Below, one piece after another: positions 45,400 to 58,537 of a DNA stretch of 64,000 bases. Positions within the stretch are counted from its first letter, which is position 1. The number at the start of each line of letters is the position of its first letter. A program made the translations under genes and the position numbers. The notes beneath the pieces were generated by a model, which was not told the DNA's origin, did not search any database, and was given only the letters and a program-made list of their open reading frames with translations. The DNA is from Protula sp. h YS-2021 (taxonomy: Eukaryota > Annelida > Polychaeta > Sabellida > Serpulidae): NCBI GenBank assembly GCA_949752745.1, contig OX457027.1:62044329-62108328 (forward strand), written 5' to 3'.

Positions 45400-46480
45400 T
45401 AAATTTTTGGCCTATTTAAAACATAATAAATAAATAAAACAGCGTTGCATATCTGCAATATATATATTCACTGTGCAAATTCATAAAAACCTTAGCCTTA
45501 TAATTGTCGAGACAAAACTCCAATCTCGATGCAAACTGAGTAACCATTTACCATTTATTTACAAAGAGCCGTCGCCTAACTCTCAAGCCGATTTTAAAAA
45601 TAATTAAAAGACCTACATCTGCAGAACGTACGTTTCATTGTGTAATGTTTCATTACGCCTGGCCTTATAGTTTATGACAATTTGTTCGATAAGCCTCCGG
45701 CAAAGTGTGTAATTTTTTATCAATTGTTGACAAGGAACCGATGAGCTAGTTTTTGCCTGTTTCGCAAATAATACAATGTTGCACATCTGCAATATATATT
45801 ACTTGCGTAAATTTAAAAAGGTTGGGCCTTACAGTTTCTGAGCACTTGTCTGGACAAAACTCCCCAAGTCTGGCTGCAAAATCTATCCTTTTTTAAGTTC
45901 AGATCCGTCAATTTAAAAATAACAAGATGTCGCGCACCTGCAATTTAGATATCGCCACTGTGTACAGTTAGAAAACGGGGCCACGATGTTCCTCAGTAGT
46001 GATCTGGTCAAAATTCTCGAGTGTAGACGCAAAATAGTAAATTTATCATTCTGTGACAAAATGTCGATTTGTAAATGTTTGGCCCAATACAATACAACGT
46101 TCCACATGTGTATGTGTGTGTGTGTAGCAGGGTGTGAGTTTGCAGGGTTGAGATTTCGCGGTCGTCCGGTCGCCCGTGGCGACCAACTTTTAGCCGAATG
46201 GCGACTAATTTTTTCTCTGAGTATTTTAAGGTAAATTTTGCAAAAGTTGCGCCCGGCGACTAACTTTTGTGACGGGCGACTAACTTTTTAAAGTTCTTAG
46301 CTCGGAGGGCGACCAGAAAATTGTACGAAGTCTCAACCCTAAGTTTGGGTGTATGTACAGTTTCTAAATACAGGGTTTATAGGTTCTGAGTACTTGTCTG
46401 GACAAAATTCCAAAGTTTCACTGGAAAACATGAAAATTTTCACTTACTTTTCACAAATGCCGATCCGTCAATTTTATAAT
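45400..46480. repeat. Degenerate modules of the 31.7-kb family
   Basis: Three to four decayed units share GTTGCACATCTGCAATATAT, CACTGTG and GTCTGGACAAAACTCC. They are interrupted by the MITE at 46143-46340. Confidence 0.6.
46143..46340. mobile_element. 198-bp MITE with 15-bp terminal inverted repeats
   Basis: AGGGTTGAGATTTCG at the left end and CGAAGTCTCAACCCT at the right end differ by one base when inverted. The interior contains nested GTCGCCCGTGGCGACC-type palindromes and repeated GGGCGACTAACTTT. It has no coding capacity. Confidence 0.65.
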
Positions 46481-46489
46481 TATTATTAC

Positions 46490-46520
<31 letters not shown>

Positions 46521-46540
46521 GTTGTTGCTGCTGTTATTAT
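46480..46540. repeat. (ATT)n microsatellite
   Basis: About 60 bp of TTA repeats with GTT and GCT variants. The ORFs across it (poly-Asn and poly-Ile) are artefacts. Confidence 0.9.
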
Positions 46541-46929
46541 TATTATGTTCTTCTTTTTTTTTTTTTGCTTGAGCTGTGATGACCAAGCAGTGATGCCTTG
46601 ATATCGCTGAGAACATTTTTTTCGTCTTTTTATCGTTATATATCTCAAAGGAAAGGATATCCAATCAAATCAGGTAGCTATGCGCAACACAGGAATTGGA
46701 TTTATCACATTTATTTCTTGCAACGCCATACATGGTCTTAACTATCTACATGGGCGCAAGCCATCTTGAATACTTCTTGTCGTTTGCATTAAGCTAACCA
46801 CACTCCACTGGCAGCCATTAACCACATGACTGTTTCCATCCAATCACATTGCTTCTTACATTAAGCCATTACGCCATCTTTCTTGCAGCCATTTCTTACA
46901 CTACATCCGAATGAAACAAGTATGCCAGT

Positions 46930-47400
46930 GAAACTGACTACGTCCCCCACAGGCGGGCAATTCCAGGATTTCAACAGTCCCCAAGACACAATTTTCGGCG
47001 GCAGGCATAACGTATACTCAGGTGCAAACCTACAACCTATATTCTTTCCCTGCGCAAGGTTTAAACGGAATTCCTCCGGTAGTCTTTGAGATCTATCGCA
47101 CAAAAGATATCATAACAAATGTTTGCGGCCTAAGATATTTGGATTTTCGACAAAGTCCCTAAGGCACATTTTTCGGCGGCCGGCAAAACCTATACCCAGG
47201 TGCACAACTACAGCGTGTATTCTTTCTAATTTAATTTATATTCTTTCTAATCTAATTTAATCCCTTCGGTAGTCTTTGAGGTATATCGCACAAAAGACAT
47301 TCTATCCGAAATGTTACGGGCGGGCAGCTCGACGGACGATCAGACGGGCCTAAATTCAATAGTCTCCCGCTTCGCGCAACGCGGTGGCGGGGGACTGAAA
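46930..47400. repeat. Dispersed repeat, copies 2 and 3 in tandem
   Basis: Two neighbouring copies of the repeat at 30.73 kb share TTTTCGGCGGCCGGCAAAAC, AGTCTTTGAG and TATCGCACAAAAGA. The second ends GGTGGCGGGGGACTGAAAAA, giving the family an A-rich right end. Confidence 0.65.
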
Positions 47401-48068
47401 AAAAAAAACTAAACGTCGAGTATGGCAATTCAATAGCCGTTGCTGTTACAGCTTCGGGCTGCAATTAGTTACTGCTGATCAAGGCGACAGTGTTGCGGAG
47501 GAGAAACGCAACCTAAAAGTTTTGATTTGCCCCTTCGACTACGCCGCGACAGCTTTTTCAACCAGGAATAAGAAGACGATGAAAAAGTAATTACACCAGT
47601 TATGTATAACTCGACGCCCGAAAAATGTAGCTGCAAACAGATCTTACTGTTCGTCTTTTATCAGATTTGGAGGGTAGTTACTACAAACAAATGGTGGTCG
47701 ATAAAGAAAGTATTATTGTTTGTTTTTTAACCGGTGTCTAGAAGGTGGTAACTACAAACAGAGAATTTAACAAAATTTGAAGGAGAAGCAGGCGTTTTTT
47801 GCAACGGTGGTGATCAGTTCGCCAATTTGACGAATACTAGCGAATTACAAAAAAAAAATAATGGGCCTTTGTCTCCCCAAGTATATTTACATAAAATTTG
47901 ACTGCGATCCGATGAAAACTGAAAGAGTATCAGTCAAAAACAGAAGTTCACAGACAGACAGACGGATGGGCGGACGACAGAGGTCCCACACGATGGGTAT
48001 AGCACATCCGGCGAAAGGCCACCTGTGCTAATAACGGGACGGAGTAAACTTAAGTGCGTTCACTGTAC

Positions 48069-48133
48069 CGGATAGCTTTTAATGCATAGATCTTCATTTC
48101 TCTGGCATGGACTGGTTTCCCATCAACCGTTCT
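48069..48133 (-). CDS. Orphan short exon, possibly of the PWWP-like gene
   Basis: This is 65 nt between GGTTCCAG and ATCCG|GTACAG. It encodes RTVDGKPVHAREMKIYALKA plus I and part of Arg. It enters in phase 0 and leaves in phase 2, which joins cleanly to the exon at 44434 (CG plus T). The entry phase does not match the exit of the exon at 59177, so at least one exon in between is unseen or the genes are separate. Confidence 0.45.
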
Positions 48134-48656
48134 CTGGAACCGCAAAACATTGCCCAAACATTACTGCAACCTCTAAAATCTAACTAAAATGAAAATTAAG
48201 TGCAAGTATCAGTGACAAAAAAAGTTTCAGCCAAATAAATTATAATTACTGGACTGATTTCCCGTACCTTCAAGATAAGCTGCAATCTGACTGAAAAATA
48301 ACTGATATTGTCACAAATTCTTATATCATCATTTAAGGGTTTGGTCACCTTGGCCCTATGCCAATTGGGTCTCAATAATCTCGGCCTATTTGGTCAAGTC
48401 GGCCCTCATCTTTTTTAACAACTCGGCTCCCGGTTTTTCTTATAACAGTTTTACAGTACTTTAAGCTTCATTTATAGAACATGAAATCTATTTATGGATA
48501 AATAGCTTTTTTTTTGGGGGGGGGGGCGGTGTGGGTAGGAATCCACAAGGCCTCTACAAATCTTATTTATCAATAATTACTTGTAATTAACATAACGAGT
48601 GTAAACATGCCAAACAGCCAACCCATGAAATTCCATTCTTCTCTTTAAATCGCAAA

Positions 48657-48731
48657 GCAAAAAAAACAAAAAAAAACAAAAAAAAACAAACAAAAAAAAA
48701 AAAAACAAAAAAAAAACAAAACAAAAAGAAG
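48657..48731. repeat. A-rich (CAAAAAA)n tract
   Basis: About 75 bp of A-runs separated by single C. Confidence 0.9.
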
Positions 48732-49019
48732 AGAATACATGTCTTAACTGATCCTTAAATGGAGCGAGAGATTGCACCTTCCTTATCCATAACTAGAGCG
48801 GCCAGTGCACACAAAACATAAGAGTGCAGGCTTATATTACAAACTTTCAATCGATACCTACTTAAGTTTCTTGTTTTTGTGAACAAAAACAAATGTCTCC
48901 CCGACAAAACCCATGACCCCCCCCCCCTCCCCCCCAAACTGAAACAAAATATTCATTTCTGCAAACATAACCTTCATTCATTGTAAAAATCTTAAAATAA
49001 ACCAAACAGACGGTTGTCA

Positions 49020-49290
49020 CTAAAACAGATATAAATGAGCATCTTTTTTCATCGGAGTCTGAAAGGTGGTCGCTAAAACGGGTTTTACTGTAGGCCCCTC
49101 TTATCCAGATCTGAAGTTGGTCACTATAGCAGTTTTACTGTACGTTACATTTTTATCCGGGTCTGGAAGGTGGTCAAGACAGGCAGGTTTTACCGTACGT
49201 CTTTTTACCTGAATGTGGAAGGGGTCACGACAAACGGTTCTTACCTTACATCTTTTTATCCGGGTCTTGAAGATGGTCGGGATTTTTTTT
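49020..49290. repeat. Tandem modules of about 60 bp, copy at locus 3
   Basis: Four to five units share TTTTATCCGGGTCTGGAAGG, TGGTC and a GTTTTACTGTACG-like tail. Same family as 37.39-37.65 and 47.65-47.77 kb. The 191-codon minus ORF over this stretch is a by-product. Confidence 0.65.
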
Positions 49291-50099
49291 TTGTAACCAT
49301 CATCCTCCACCCCCCCCCCCACCCCCGCCCCCCAGCTATTTACTGTAGGTCCGACTATAAACACAACCCTAACCCTTTTACCCAAGGCAACGGTAACAGT
49401 CTGTACCCTAACTGTAGTTATAGCATGATAGACTACCTTGTCTTCGCACATTCCCATCGGCCAAATAGCACTAGGAAGGCATTCTTCATAACTGCGCATC
49501 AGAGATGACGCACCTCGGTGGGAGAAGGGGGAGGCATTTCGTAGGCAAAATGGTGAGCTGCTCCTCATAACACAAGATATCAGACGACCCAATTTATAGC
49601 GAAAAATGCTTCTGCACACAATGCTAATCGATACAGCATGGCTCCTATATATAGCACATCTTCGCAAGCTAATCAAGTATGCGGCGAAAAAAAAATCAAT
49701 AGCTAGAGCTGCTTAGAGCTATAATACGACAATAGCATTCCATGACCTCGTAGATAACGACTCCATCATGCACCGCAACTGACACTGACCCCTGACTGAG
49801 TGGTATGTTACGTAACAACCACAGATGAGAAATGCACAAAAAGCTCAATTTCAGGCAATAACAAATAGCAATGGACCGACAATAATGCTGTTACTGTTTT
49901 TAAAGCTTTCTGAAGAATGCAGGAACACTAGAAAATCTTCGGAAAAATCTTCCGAAATCCCCAGCGCAGTTAACACCCATGCATAGATAACACAGCAGCC
50001 AAAAATGGGGAGGTTGGGGTGGGGGGGGGGGGGAGGCTGTTGACGTTATGCACCTTTCTTGATTTTCTATACGAATTCAATAATGTTTAATAAAACCGT

Positions 50100-51540
50100 G
50101 TGACCTATCCGAGGAATAAATACACCGAATTTAAAGTCGATCCGACTTTCCGATGTCGAGATATTTTGCTTAAGAACAGATAACTTTTTACCTGTCAAAA
50201 GTTGAAACAGTCGTCTGACTGAACCAAGGAATATCCATATAAAATTTTAAGTCGATATGACTCTCCGCTATCGAGATATTATGCATAAAAGATCTGGTTC
50301 AAAATATACACATTTTACGCGGTGACGTCATACGCCGCTTTCGTTCGTTCTACTCGTGAAAAATATTTAGAGTTTCTTTCGGACCTACCAAGCAATAATC
50401 CATAGTTTCAGTTTTCTCCGGCGTCCAGCAGCTGAGAAATTTCGCACACAAGATTTTTACAAAATGACGTCATACACCCGCCCTAATCACGTGACACGCC
50501 AAAAATTGATGGAACAGTCCGGCTGACCTAAGGAATATTCATATAAAATTTGAAGTCGATAGAACTTTCCGTTATCGAGATATTTTGCACACAAGACCTT
50601 GTTTATAAAATAAAACCTATTTTACGTGATGACGTCATACGCCGCATTCGTTCGTTCTACTTGCAAAAAAATTCTATAGAGTCTTTCGGACCTAACAAGC
50701 AACAATCCTACCAAGTTTCAACTTTCTCCGATGTTCAGCAGCTGAGAAATTTGGCACATAAGATTTTTACGTAATGACGTCATGCACCTGCCCTAATCAG
50801 GTGACATGCGTAAAAAGTTGACAAAACCGTCCGACTGACCCAAAGAATATCTATGTAAAATTTGAAGTCGATAGAACTTTCCGTTATCGAGATATTTTGC
50901 ACACAAGACCTTGTTTATAATATATACATATTTTACGTGATGACGTCATACGCCGCATTCGTTCGTTCTACTCGCGAAAAAAATATATAGAGTTTTTCGG
51001 ACCAACCAAGCAACAATCCCACCACGTTTCAACTTTCTCCGATGTTCAGCGGCTGAGAAATTTCGCACACAAGATTTTTACGTAATGACGTCATACGCCT
51101 GCCTTAATCCCCTGACATGCGCTAAAAATTGATAGAACCCGCCGACTGACCCAAGGAATATTGATATAAAATTTGAAGTCGATAGGACTTTCCGTTATCG
51201 AGATATTTTGCACACAAGATCTTGTTCAAAATATATACATATTCTGCGTGATGACGTCATACGCCGCATTCGTTCGTTCTACTCGCGAAAAAAAATCTAC
51301 AGAGTCTTTCGGACCAACCAAGCAACAATCCCACCAAGTTTCAACTTTCTCCGATGTTCAGCGGCTGAGAAATTTCGCACACAAGATTTTTACGTAATGA
51401 CGTCATACGCTTGCCCTAATCACGTGACATGCGTCAAAAGTTGATAGAACCGTCCGACCTTACCAAGGAATAATTCGATCAAGTTTGAAGTCGATCCGAC
51501 GTTTCGTTCTCGAGATATCTTGCACACAACACTTTGTTCA
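50100..51540. repeat. Tandem array, about 312 bp x 4, each unit with two TGACGTCA sites
   Basis: The landmark GAAGTCGATAGAACTTTCCG recurs at about 50240, 50551, 50866, 51175 and (diverged) 51487, i.e. every 309-315 bp. Each unit carries GATGACGTCATACGCCGC and AATGACGTCATACGCC, plus CCGATGTTCAGCGGCTGAGA. The array ends in a (CA)n tract at about 51551-51590. The GAAGTCGATCCGACGTTTCG edge is shared with the array at 38.2 kb. Confidence 0.85.
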
Positions 51541-51550
51541 CAACAGACTG

Positions 51551-51584
<34 letters not shown>

Positions 51585-51599
51585 ACATATACAGCTACG

Positions 51600-52430
51600 T
51601 CGGGAAACGAACGACGAATCGCGATTTCTTCTCCAACTCGCGAAATGTACGCCAAAAATCTAACTTCGTTATTAGGGACTTTTCAGACATAAATTGTATA
51701 TGAAAATCTCGGTAGATTTTTTTTACATTCAATTCCGAAAGCAAAAATATATAAAAGACAACAGATTAAGAGAAATTTAACAAAGCATGAACCCTGCGAA
51801 ACGGAATATTTTGTTTACATAATTTGCATATTTTACACCATTTTATGATATCTGCAACTATAAGTTTGCTGTGAAACGAGACTGTGTAAAAAATGTAAAC
51901 AAACCGATTTTGTTTATAAACAAAGGCCACGTGCTTTCTGTAAAAGGGTATTAGGGAAACACTAAATAAAAGCCAAACAAGCGTAGAGTTTGTTTTCTTT
52001 TATTTACACCATAACCCCCCCTGTAATATTTATTTTCTTTCATTTCTATACATAAACTATTTAACATTAATTGAAGAGTTACAAAATATTGAAGAGCAGT
52101 ACAAAAGATATTCAAACAGATGAATGTTTAAAAACATAGATTTATATTATACAGATGAAATGTTTAAAAACAAAATACAGATTTATACAGATGAATGTTT
52201 AAAAACAAAACTCTTTTAAAATAAAAACAAAATACAGGAAAAATAATACAACAAAATCCTTTACTGATATAACCGTGATGTGTAAATAACCAACTCTATC
52301 TTATTTTCAAGCTCAGTGTTATGTGCACTACTTAAAATTTAATGATTGGCCGAAAAAAACGTGAGGCAATGAGATATAAACCACATAAAAGCTTCCTAAA
52401 GAAAACAAAATACACAGCTGAAACTTTCAA
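51600..52430. other. AT-rich intronic spacer, nothing recognised
   Basis: Runs such as ACAGATGAATGTTTAAAAAC repeat a few times near 52120-52210. No coding signal. Confidence 0.4.
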
Positions 52431-52439
52431 ACTAACATG

Positions 52440-53130
52440 CGAAATGTACGTACACAACCATGCACAAAATTTGCAAGTTTAGAGACCCTGCAACACAACT
52501 TGGGTGTACTACCCCATCTCGTGACGTTCATAAATTTAAAGTCGGTGACTTCGTATGAGAAAAATGAACTGAAAATAACACAGTTAAAACTTTCAAAATG
52601 ACATGCAAAATGTACGTACAAAACCATGCGAAATGTGCGAACACCAAAATTTTTTAATCACGGAAATATCGGCAAATTTCCAAGTTTTGAGACCCTGTCA
52701 CGTTTGCGCGTACGCCCTTCTCGCGACGTTCATAAATTTAAAGTCGGTCACTTCGTATAAGAACAGTGAACTGCAAATAACAGGTAAAACTTTCGAACTG
52801 ACAAGCGAAATGCACGTTTATACACAATCATGCCAAATGAACGTATAAACAACCATGAATATGACACGGTCTCAAACTTTTGAAACTTTTACCGATGTTT
52901 CTGTAAATAAAAACATTTTGGTGTTCGCACATTTTGCATGGTTGTGTACGTACTAAAGTCGGTGACTTCGTATAAGAAAAGTGAACTGCAAATAACACAA
53001 TTAAAACTTTCAAACTGACATGCGAAATGTACGCACACAACCATGCGAAATGTGCGAACACCAAAATGTTCTTACTCACAGAAACATCAGCAAAATTTGT
53101 AAGTTTTGAGACTCTATCACATATTATTTA
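52440..53130. repeat. Diverged monomers at the edge of the 1-kb array
   Basis: Monomers of about 200-250 bp share CGAAATGTACGTACACAACC, GTTTTGAGACCCTG and AAATTTAAAGTCGGTCACTT. They are less alike than the units of the main array, as expected at the ageing edge of a satellite. An inverted monomer part lies at about 52860-52935. Confidence 0.75.
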
Positions 53131-56100
53131 CTCGTACTACCCAATCTCGCAACGTTCATAAACTTTGAAATTGGCCACTCCGAACAGAGAACTTTCGAAC
53201 TGACAAGCGAAATGTACGCTAATACACAACCATGCAAAATGTAGTGCAACCACGCGAAATCTACGACCCAAGTATTTCTTTTTTAAATACATCGGCAAAC
53301 TTGGCAGCTTTTGTGACCCTGTCACAAGAAACTTATCCGTACTACCCATCACCGCCACTTTCATAAATTTACAGTCTGTCACTTTATACGAGAAAAATCA
53401 AATGCAAATAACACACTGAAACCTGATACGCGAGCGCACAGAGCCAAGCGAAATGTACGAACCAAAAAACTTCTTAATACCTCGGCAAATGTGGCAGGTT
53501 TTGAGATCCCGTTACATGAAAATTGCCCGTACTACCCAGCCCCGTGACGTTCACAAATTAAAAGTCGGTCACTTCGTATAAGAACAGTGAACTGCATGGA
53601 AAAACTGATACAAAAAAAAAAAAAAACTCCCCGCACTTGTGTAAACCAAAACAGAATCCCACAAACATGACATCACAGCGAAATGTCCCCAAAACAGTTT
53701 CTTTTTTTTCACGGATCTGAAGCTTCATCCGCCTTTTTATTTTTCTTGTAAAAATTTGAAAGGTATGCCCGCAACTGAACTTTGTCCCTGTGTCCTAAAA
53801 TATCACATGCGAAATGTACGTCAACAACCATGTATGTAACAGGGTCTCAAACATCGAAAATTTTGCCGATGTTTCTGTGAATTAGAACAGTTTGGTATTC
53901 GCACATTTCGCATGGTTTTCTATGTACCAAAGTCTGTCACTTGGTGTGAGAAAAGTGACCTGTAATTAACGCAGTTAAAGCTTTCGAACTGACAAGCCAA
54001 ATGTACGTACACAACCATGCGAAATGTGCGAACACCAAAATGTTCTTACTCACAGAAACATCAGCAAAATTTGTAAGTTTTGAGACCCTGCCACATATCA
54101 TTTTCTCGTACTACATCATCTCGCAACGCTCATAAATTTAAAGTCGGCCACTTCTTATAGGAGCAGTGAACTGCAAATAACACAGCTAATGCTTTCGAAC
54201 TGACAAGCGAAATGTACGCACACATCAACAACCATGCGAAATGTAGTGCAACCACGCGAAATCTACGACGCAAGTATTTCTTTTTTAAATACATCGGCAA
54301 ACTTGGCAGCTTTTGTGACCCTGTCACATGAAACTTATCCGTACTACCCATCACCGCCACTTTCATAAATTTACACTCGGTCACTTTATACGAGAAAAAT
54401 CAAATGCAAATAACACACTGAAACCTGATACGCGAACGCACAGAGCCATGCGAAATGTACGAACCAATAAACTTCTTAATACCTCGGCAAATGTGGCAGG
54501 TTTTGAGACCCCGTTACATGAAAATTGCCCGTACTACCCAGCCCCGTGACGTTCACAAATTAAAAGTCGGTCACTTCGTATAAGAACAGTGAACTGCATG
54601 GAAAAACTGATACAAAAAAAAAAAAACTCCCCGCACTTGTGTAAACCAAAACAGAATCCCACAAACATGACATCACAGCGAAATGTCCCCAAAACAGTTT
54701 CTTTTTTTTTCACGGATCTGAAGCTTCATCCGCCTTTTTATTTTTCTTGTAAAATCTGAAAGGTATGCCCGCAACTGAACTTTGTCCCTGTGTCCTAAAA
54801 TATCACATGCGAAATGTACGTCAACAACCATGTATGTAACAGGGTCTCAAACATCGAAAATTTTGCCGATGTTTCTGTGAATTAGAACAGTTTGGTATTC
54901 GCACATTTCGCATGGTTTTCTATGTACCAAAGTCTGTCACTTGGTGTGAGAAAAGTGACCTGTAATTAACGCAGTTAAAGCTTTCGAACTGACAAGCCAA
55001 ATGTACGTACACAACCATGCGAAATGTGCGAACACCAAAATGTTCTTACTCACAGAAACATCAGCAAAATTTGTAAGTTTTGAGACCCTGCCACATATCA
55101 TTTTCTCGTACTACATCATCTCGCAACGCTCATAAATTTAAAGTCGGCCACTTCTTATAGGAGCAGTGAACTGCAAATAACACAGCTAATGCTTTCGAAC
55201 TGACAAGCGAAATGTACGCACACATCAACAACCATGCGAAATGTAGTGCAACCACGCGAAATCTACGACGCAAGTATTTCTTTTTTAAATACATCGGCAA
55301 ACTTGGCAGCTTTTGTGACCCTGTCACATGAAACTTATCCGTACTACCCATCACCGCCACTTTCATAAATTTACACTCGGTCACTTTATACGAGAAAAAT
55401 CAAATGCAAATAACACACTGAAACCTGATACGCGAACGCACAGAGCCATGCGAAATGTACGAACCAATAAACTTCTTAATACCTCGGCAAATGTGGCAGG
55501 TTTTGAGACCCCGTTACATGAAAATTGCCCGTACTACCCAGCCCCGTGACGTTCACAAATTAAAAGTCGGTCACTTCGTATAAGAACAGTGAACTGCATG
55601 GAAAAACTGATACAAAAAAAAAAAAAACTCCCCGCACTTGTGTAAACCAAAACAGAATCCCACAAACATGACATCACAGCGAAATGTCCCCAAAACAGTT
55701 TCTTTTTTTTTCACGGATCTGAAGCTTCATCCGCCTTTTTATTTTTCTTGTAAAATCTGAAAGGTATGCCCGCAACTGAACTTTGTCCCTGTGTCCTAAA
55801 ATATCACATGCGAAATGTACGTCAACAACTATGTATGTAACAGGGTCTCAAACATCGAAAATTTTGCCGCTGTTTCTTTGAATTAGAACAGTTTGGTATT
55901 CGCACATTTCGCATGGTTTTGTACGTACCAAAGTCTGTCACTTGGTGTGAGAAAAGTGACCTGCAATTAACGCAGTTAAAGCTTTCGAATTGACAAGCCA
56001 AATGTACGTACACAACCATGCGAAATGTGCGAACACCAAAATGTTCTTACTCACAGAAACATCAGCAAAATTTGTAAGTTTTGAGACCCTGCCACATATC

Positions 56101-58537
56101 ATTTTCTCGTACTACATCATCTCGCAACGCTCATAAATTTAAAGTCGGCCACTTCTTATAGGAGCAGTGAACTGCAAATAACACAGCTAATACTTTCGAA
56201 CTGACAAGCGAAATGTGCGCACACATCTAAAACCATGCGAAATGTAGTGCAACCACGCGAAATCTACGACCCCAGTATTTCTTTTTTAAATACATCGGCA
56301 AACTTGGCAGCTTTTGTGACCCTGTCACATGAAACTTATCCGTACTACCCATCACCGCCACTTTCATAAATTTACAGTCGGTCACTTTATACGAGAAAAA
56401 TCAAATGCAAATAACACACTGAAACCTGATACGCGAACGCACAGAGCCATGCGAAATGTACGAACCAAAAAACTTCTTAATACCTCGGCAAATGTGGCAG
56501 GTTTTGAGACCCCGTTACATGAAAATTGCCCGTACTACCCAGCCCCGTGACGTTCACAAATTAAAAGTCGGTCACTTCGTATAAGAACAGTGAACTGCAT
56601 GGAAAAACTGATACAAAAAAAAAAAAAAACTCCCCGCACTTGTGTAAACCAAAACAGAATCCCACAAACATGACATCACAGCGAAATGTCCCCAAAACAG
56701 TTTCTTTTTTTTTTAAACGGATCTGAAGCTTCATCCGCCTTTTAATTTTTCTTGTAAAAATTTGAAAGGTATGCCCGCAACTGAACTTTGTCCCTGTGTC
56801 CTAAAATATCACATGCGAAATGTACGTTTACAACCATGTATGTAACAGGGTCTCAAACATCGAAAATTTTGCCGATGTTTCTTTGAATTAGAACAGTTTG
56901 GTATTCGCACATTTCGCATGGTTTGTACGTACCAAAGTCTGTCACTTGGTGTGAGAAAAGTGACCTGTAATTAACGCAGTTAAAGCTTTCGAACTGACAA
57001 GCCAAATGTACGTACACAACCATGCGAAATGTGCGATGACCAAAATGTTCTTACTCACAGAAACATCAGCAAAATTTGTAAGTTTTGAGACCCTGCCACA
57101 TTTCATTTTCTCGTACTACATCATCTCGCAACGCTCATAAATTTAAAGTCGGCCACTTCTTATAGGAGCAGTGAACTGCAAATAACTCAGCTAATGTTTT
57201 CGAACTGACAAGCGAAATGTACGCACACATCTACAACCATGCGAAATGTAGTGCAACCCGCGAAACCTACGACGCAAGTATTTCTTTTTTAAATACATCG
57301 GCAAACTTGGCAGCTTTTGTGACCCTGTCACATGAAACTTATCCGTACTACCCATCACCGCCACTTTCATAAATTTACAGTCGGTCACTTTATACGATAA
57401 AAATCAAATGCAAATAACACACTGAAACCTGATACGCGAACGCACATAGCCATGCGAAATGTACGAACCAATAAACTTCTTAATACCTCGGCAAATGTGG
57501 CAGGTTTTGAGACCCCGTTACATGAAAATTGCCCGTACTACCCAGCCCCGTGACGTTCACAAATTAAAAGTCGGTCACTTCGTATAAGAACAGTGAACTG
57601 CATGGAAAAACTGATACAAAAAAAAACTCCCCGCACTTGTGTAAACCAAAACAGAATCCCACAAACATGACATCACAGCGAAATGTCCCCAAAACAGTTT
57701 CTTTTTTTTTAACGGATCTGAAGCTTCATCCGCCTTTTTATTTTTCTTGTAAAATCTGGAAGGTATGCCCGCAACTGAACTTTGTCCCTGTGTCCTAAAA
57801 TATCACATGCGAAATGTACGTCCACAACCATGCATGTAACAGGGTCTCAAACATCGAAAATTTTGCCGCTGTTTCTTTGAATTAGAACAGTTTGGTATTC
57901 GCACATTTCGCATGGTTTTGTACGTACCAAAGTCTGTCACTTGGTGTGAGAAAAGTGACCTGCAATTAACGCAGTTAAAGCTTTCGAATTGACAAGCCAA
58001 ATGTACGTACACAACCATGCGAAATGTGCGAACACCAAAATGTTCTTACTCACAGAAACATCAGCAAAATTTGTAAGTTTTGAGACCCTGCCACATATCA
58101 TTTTCTCGTACTACATCATCTCGCAACGCTCATAAATTTAAAATCGGCCACTTCTTATAGGAGCAGTGAACTGCAAATAACACAGCTAATGCTTTCGAAC
58201 TGACAAGCGAAATGTGCGCACACATCTACAACCATGCGAAATAGAGTGCAACCACGCGAAATCTACGACGCAAGTATTTCTTTTTTAAATACATCGGCAA
58301 ACTTGGCAGCTTTTGTGACCCTGTCACATGAAACTTATCCGTACTACCCATCACCGCCACTTTCATAAATTTACAGTCGGTCACTTTATACGAGAAAAAT
58401 CAAATGCAAATAACACACTGAAACCTGATACGCGAACGCACAGAGCCATGCGAAATGTACGAACCAAAAAACTTCTTAATACCTCGGCAAATGTGGCAGG
58501 TTTTGAGATCCCGGTACATGACAATTGCCCGTACTAT
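53130..58537. repeat. Higher-order tandem array, about 1.0 kb x 5.4
   Basis: Units repeat at 993-1001 bp. The stretches at 54130-54384 and 55130-55384 appear identical. Each unit contains three related direct monomers of about 200 bp, a non-monomeric block (CCCCGCACTTGTGTAAACCA, GGATCTGAAGCTTCATCCGC) and one inverted monomer part (ACAGGGTCTCAAACATCG ... TTCGCACATTTCGCATGG). The ORFs of 60-100 codons recurring here are repeat artefacts. The array ends abruptly at CCAGC inside the duplicated exon copy. Confidence 0.9.

Noticed and set aside
49101..49676. 191-codon minus ORF
   Set aside because: Covers the 60-bp module array and a C/G run. It has no domain or splice context and its sequence follows the repeat.
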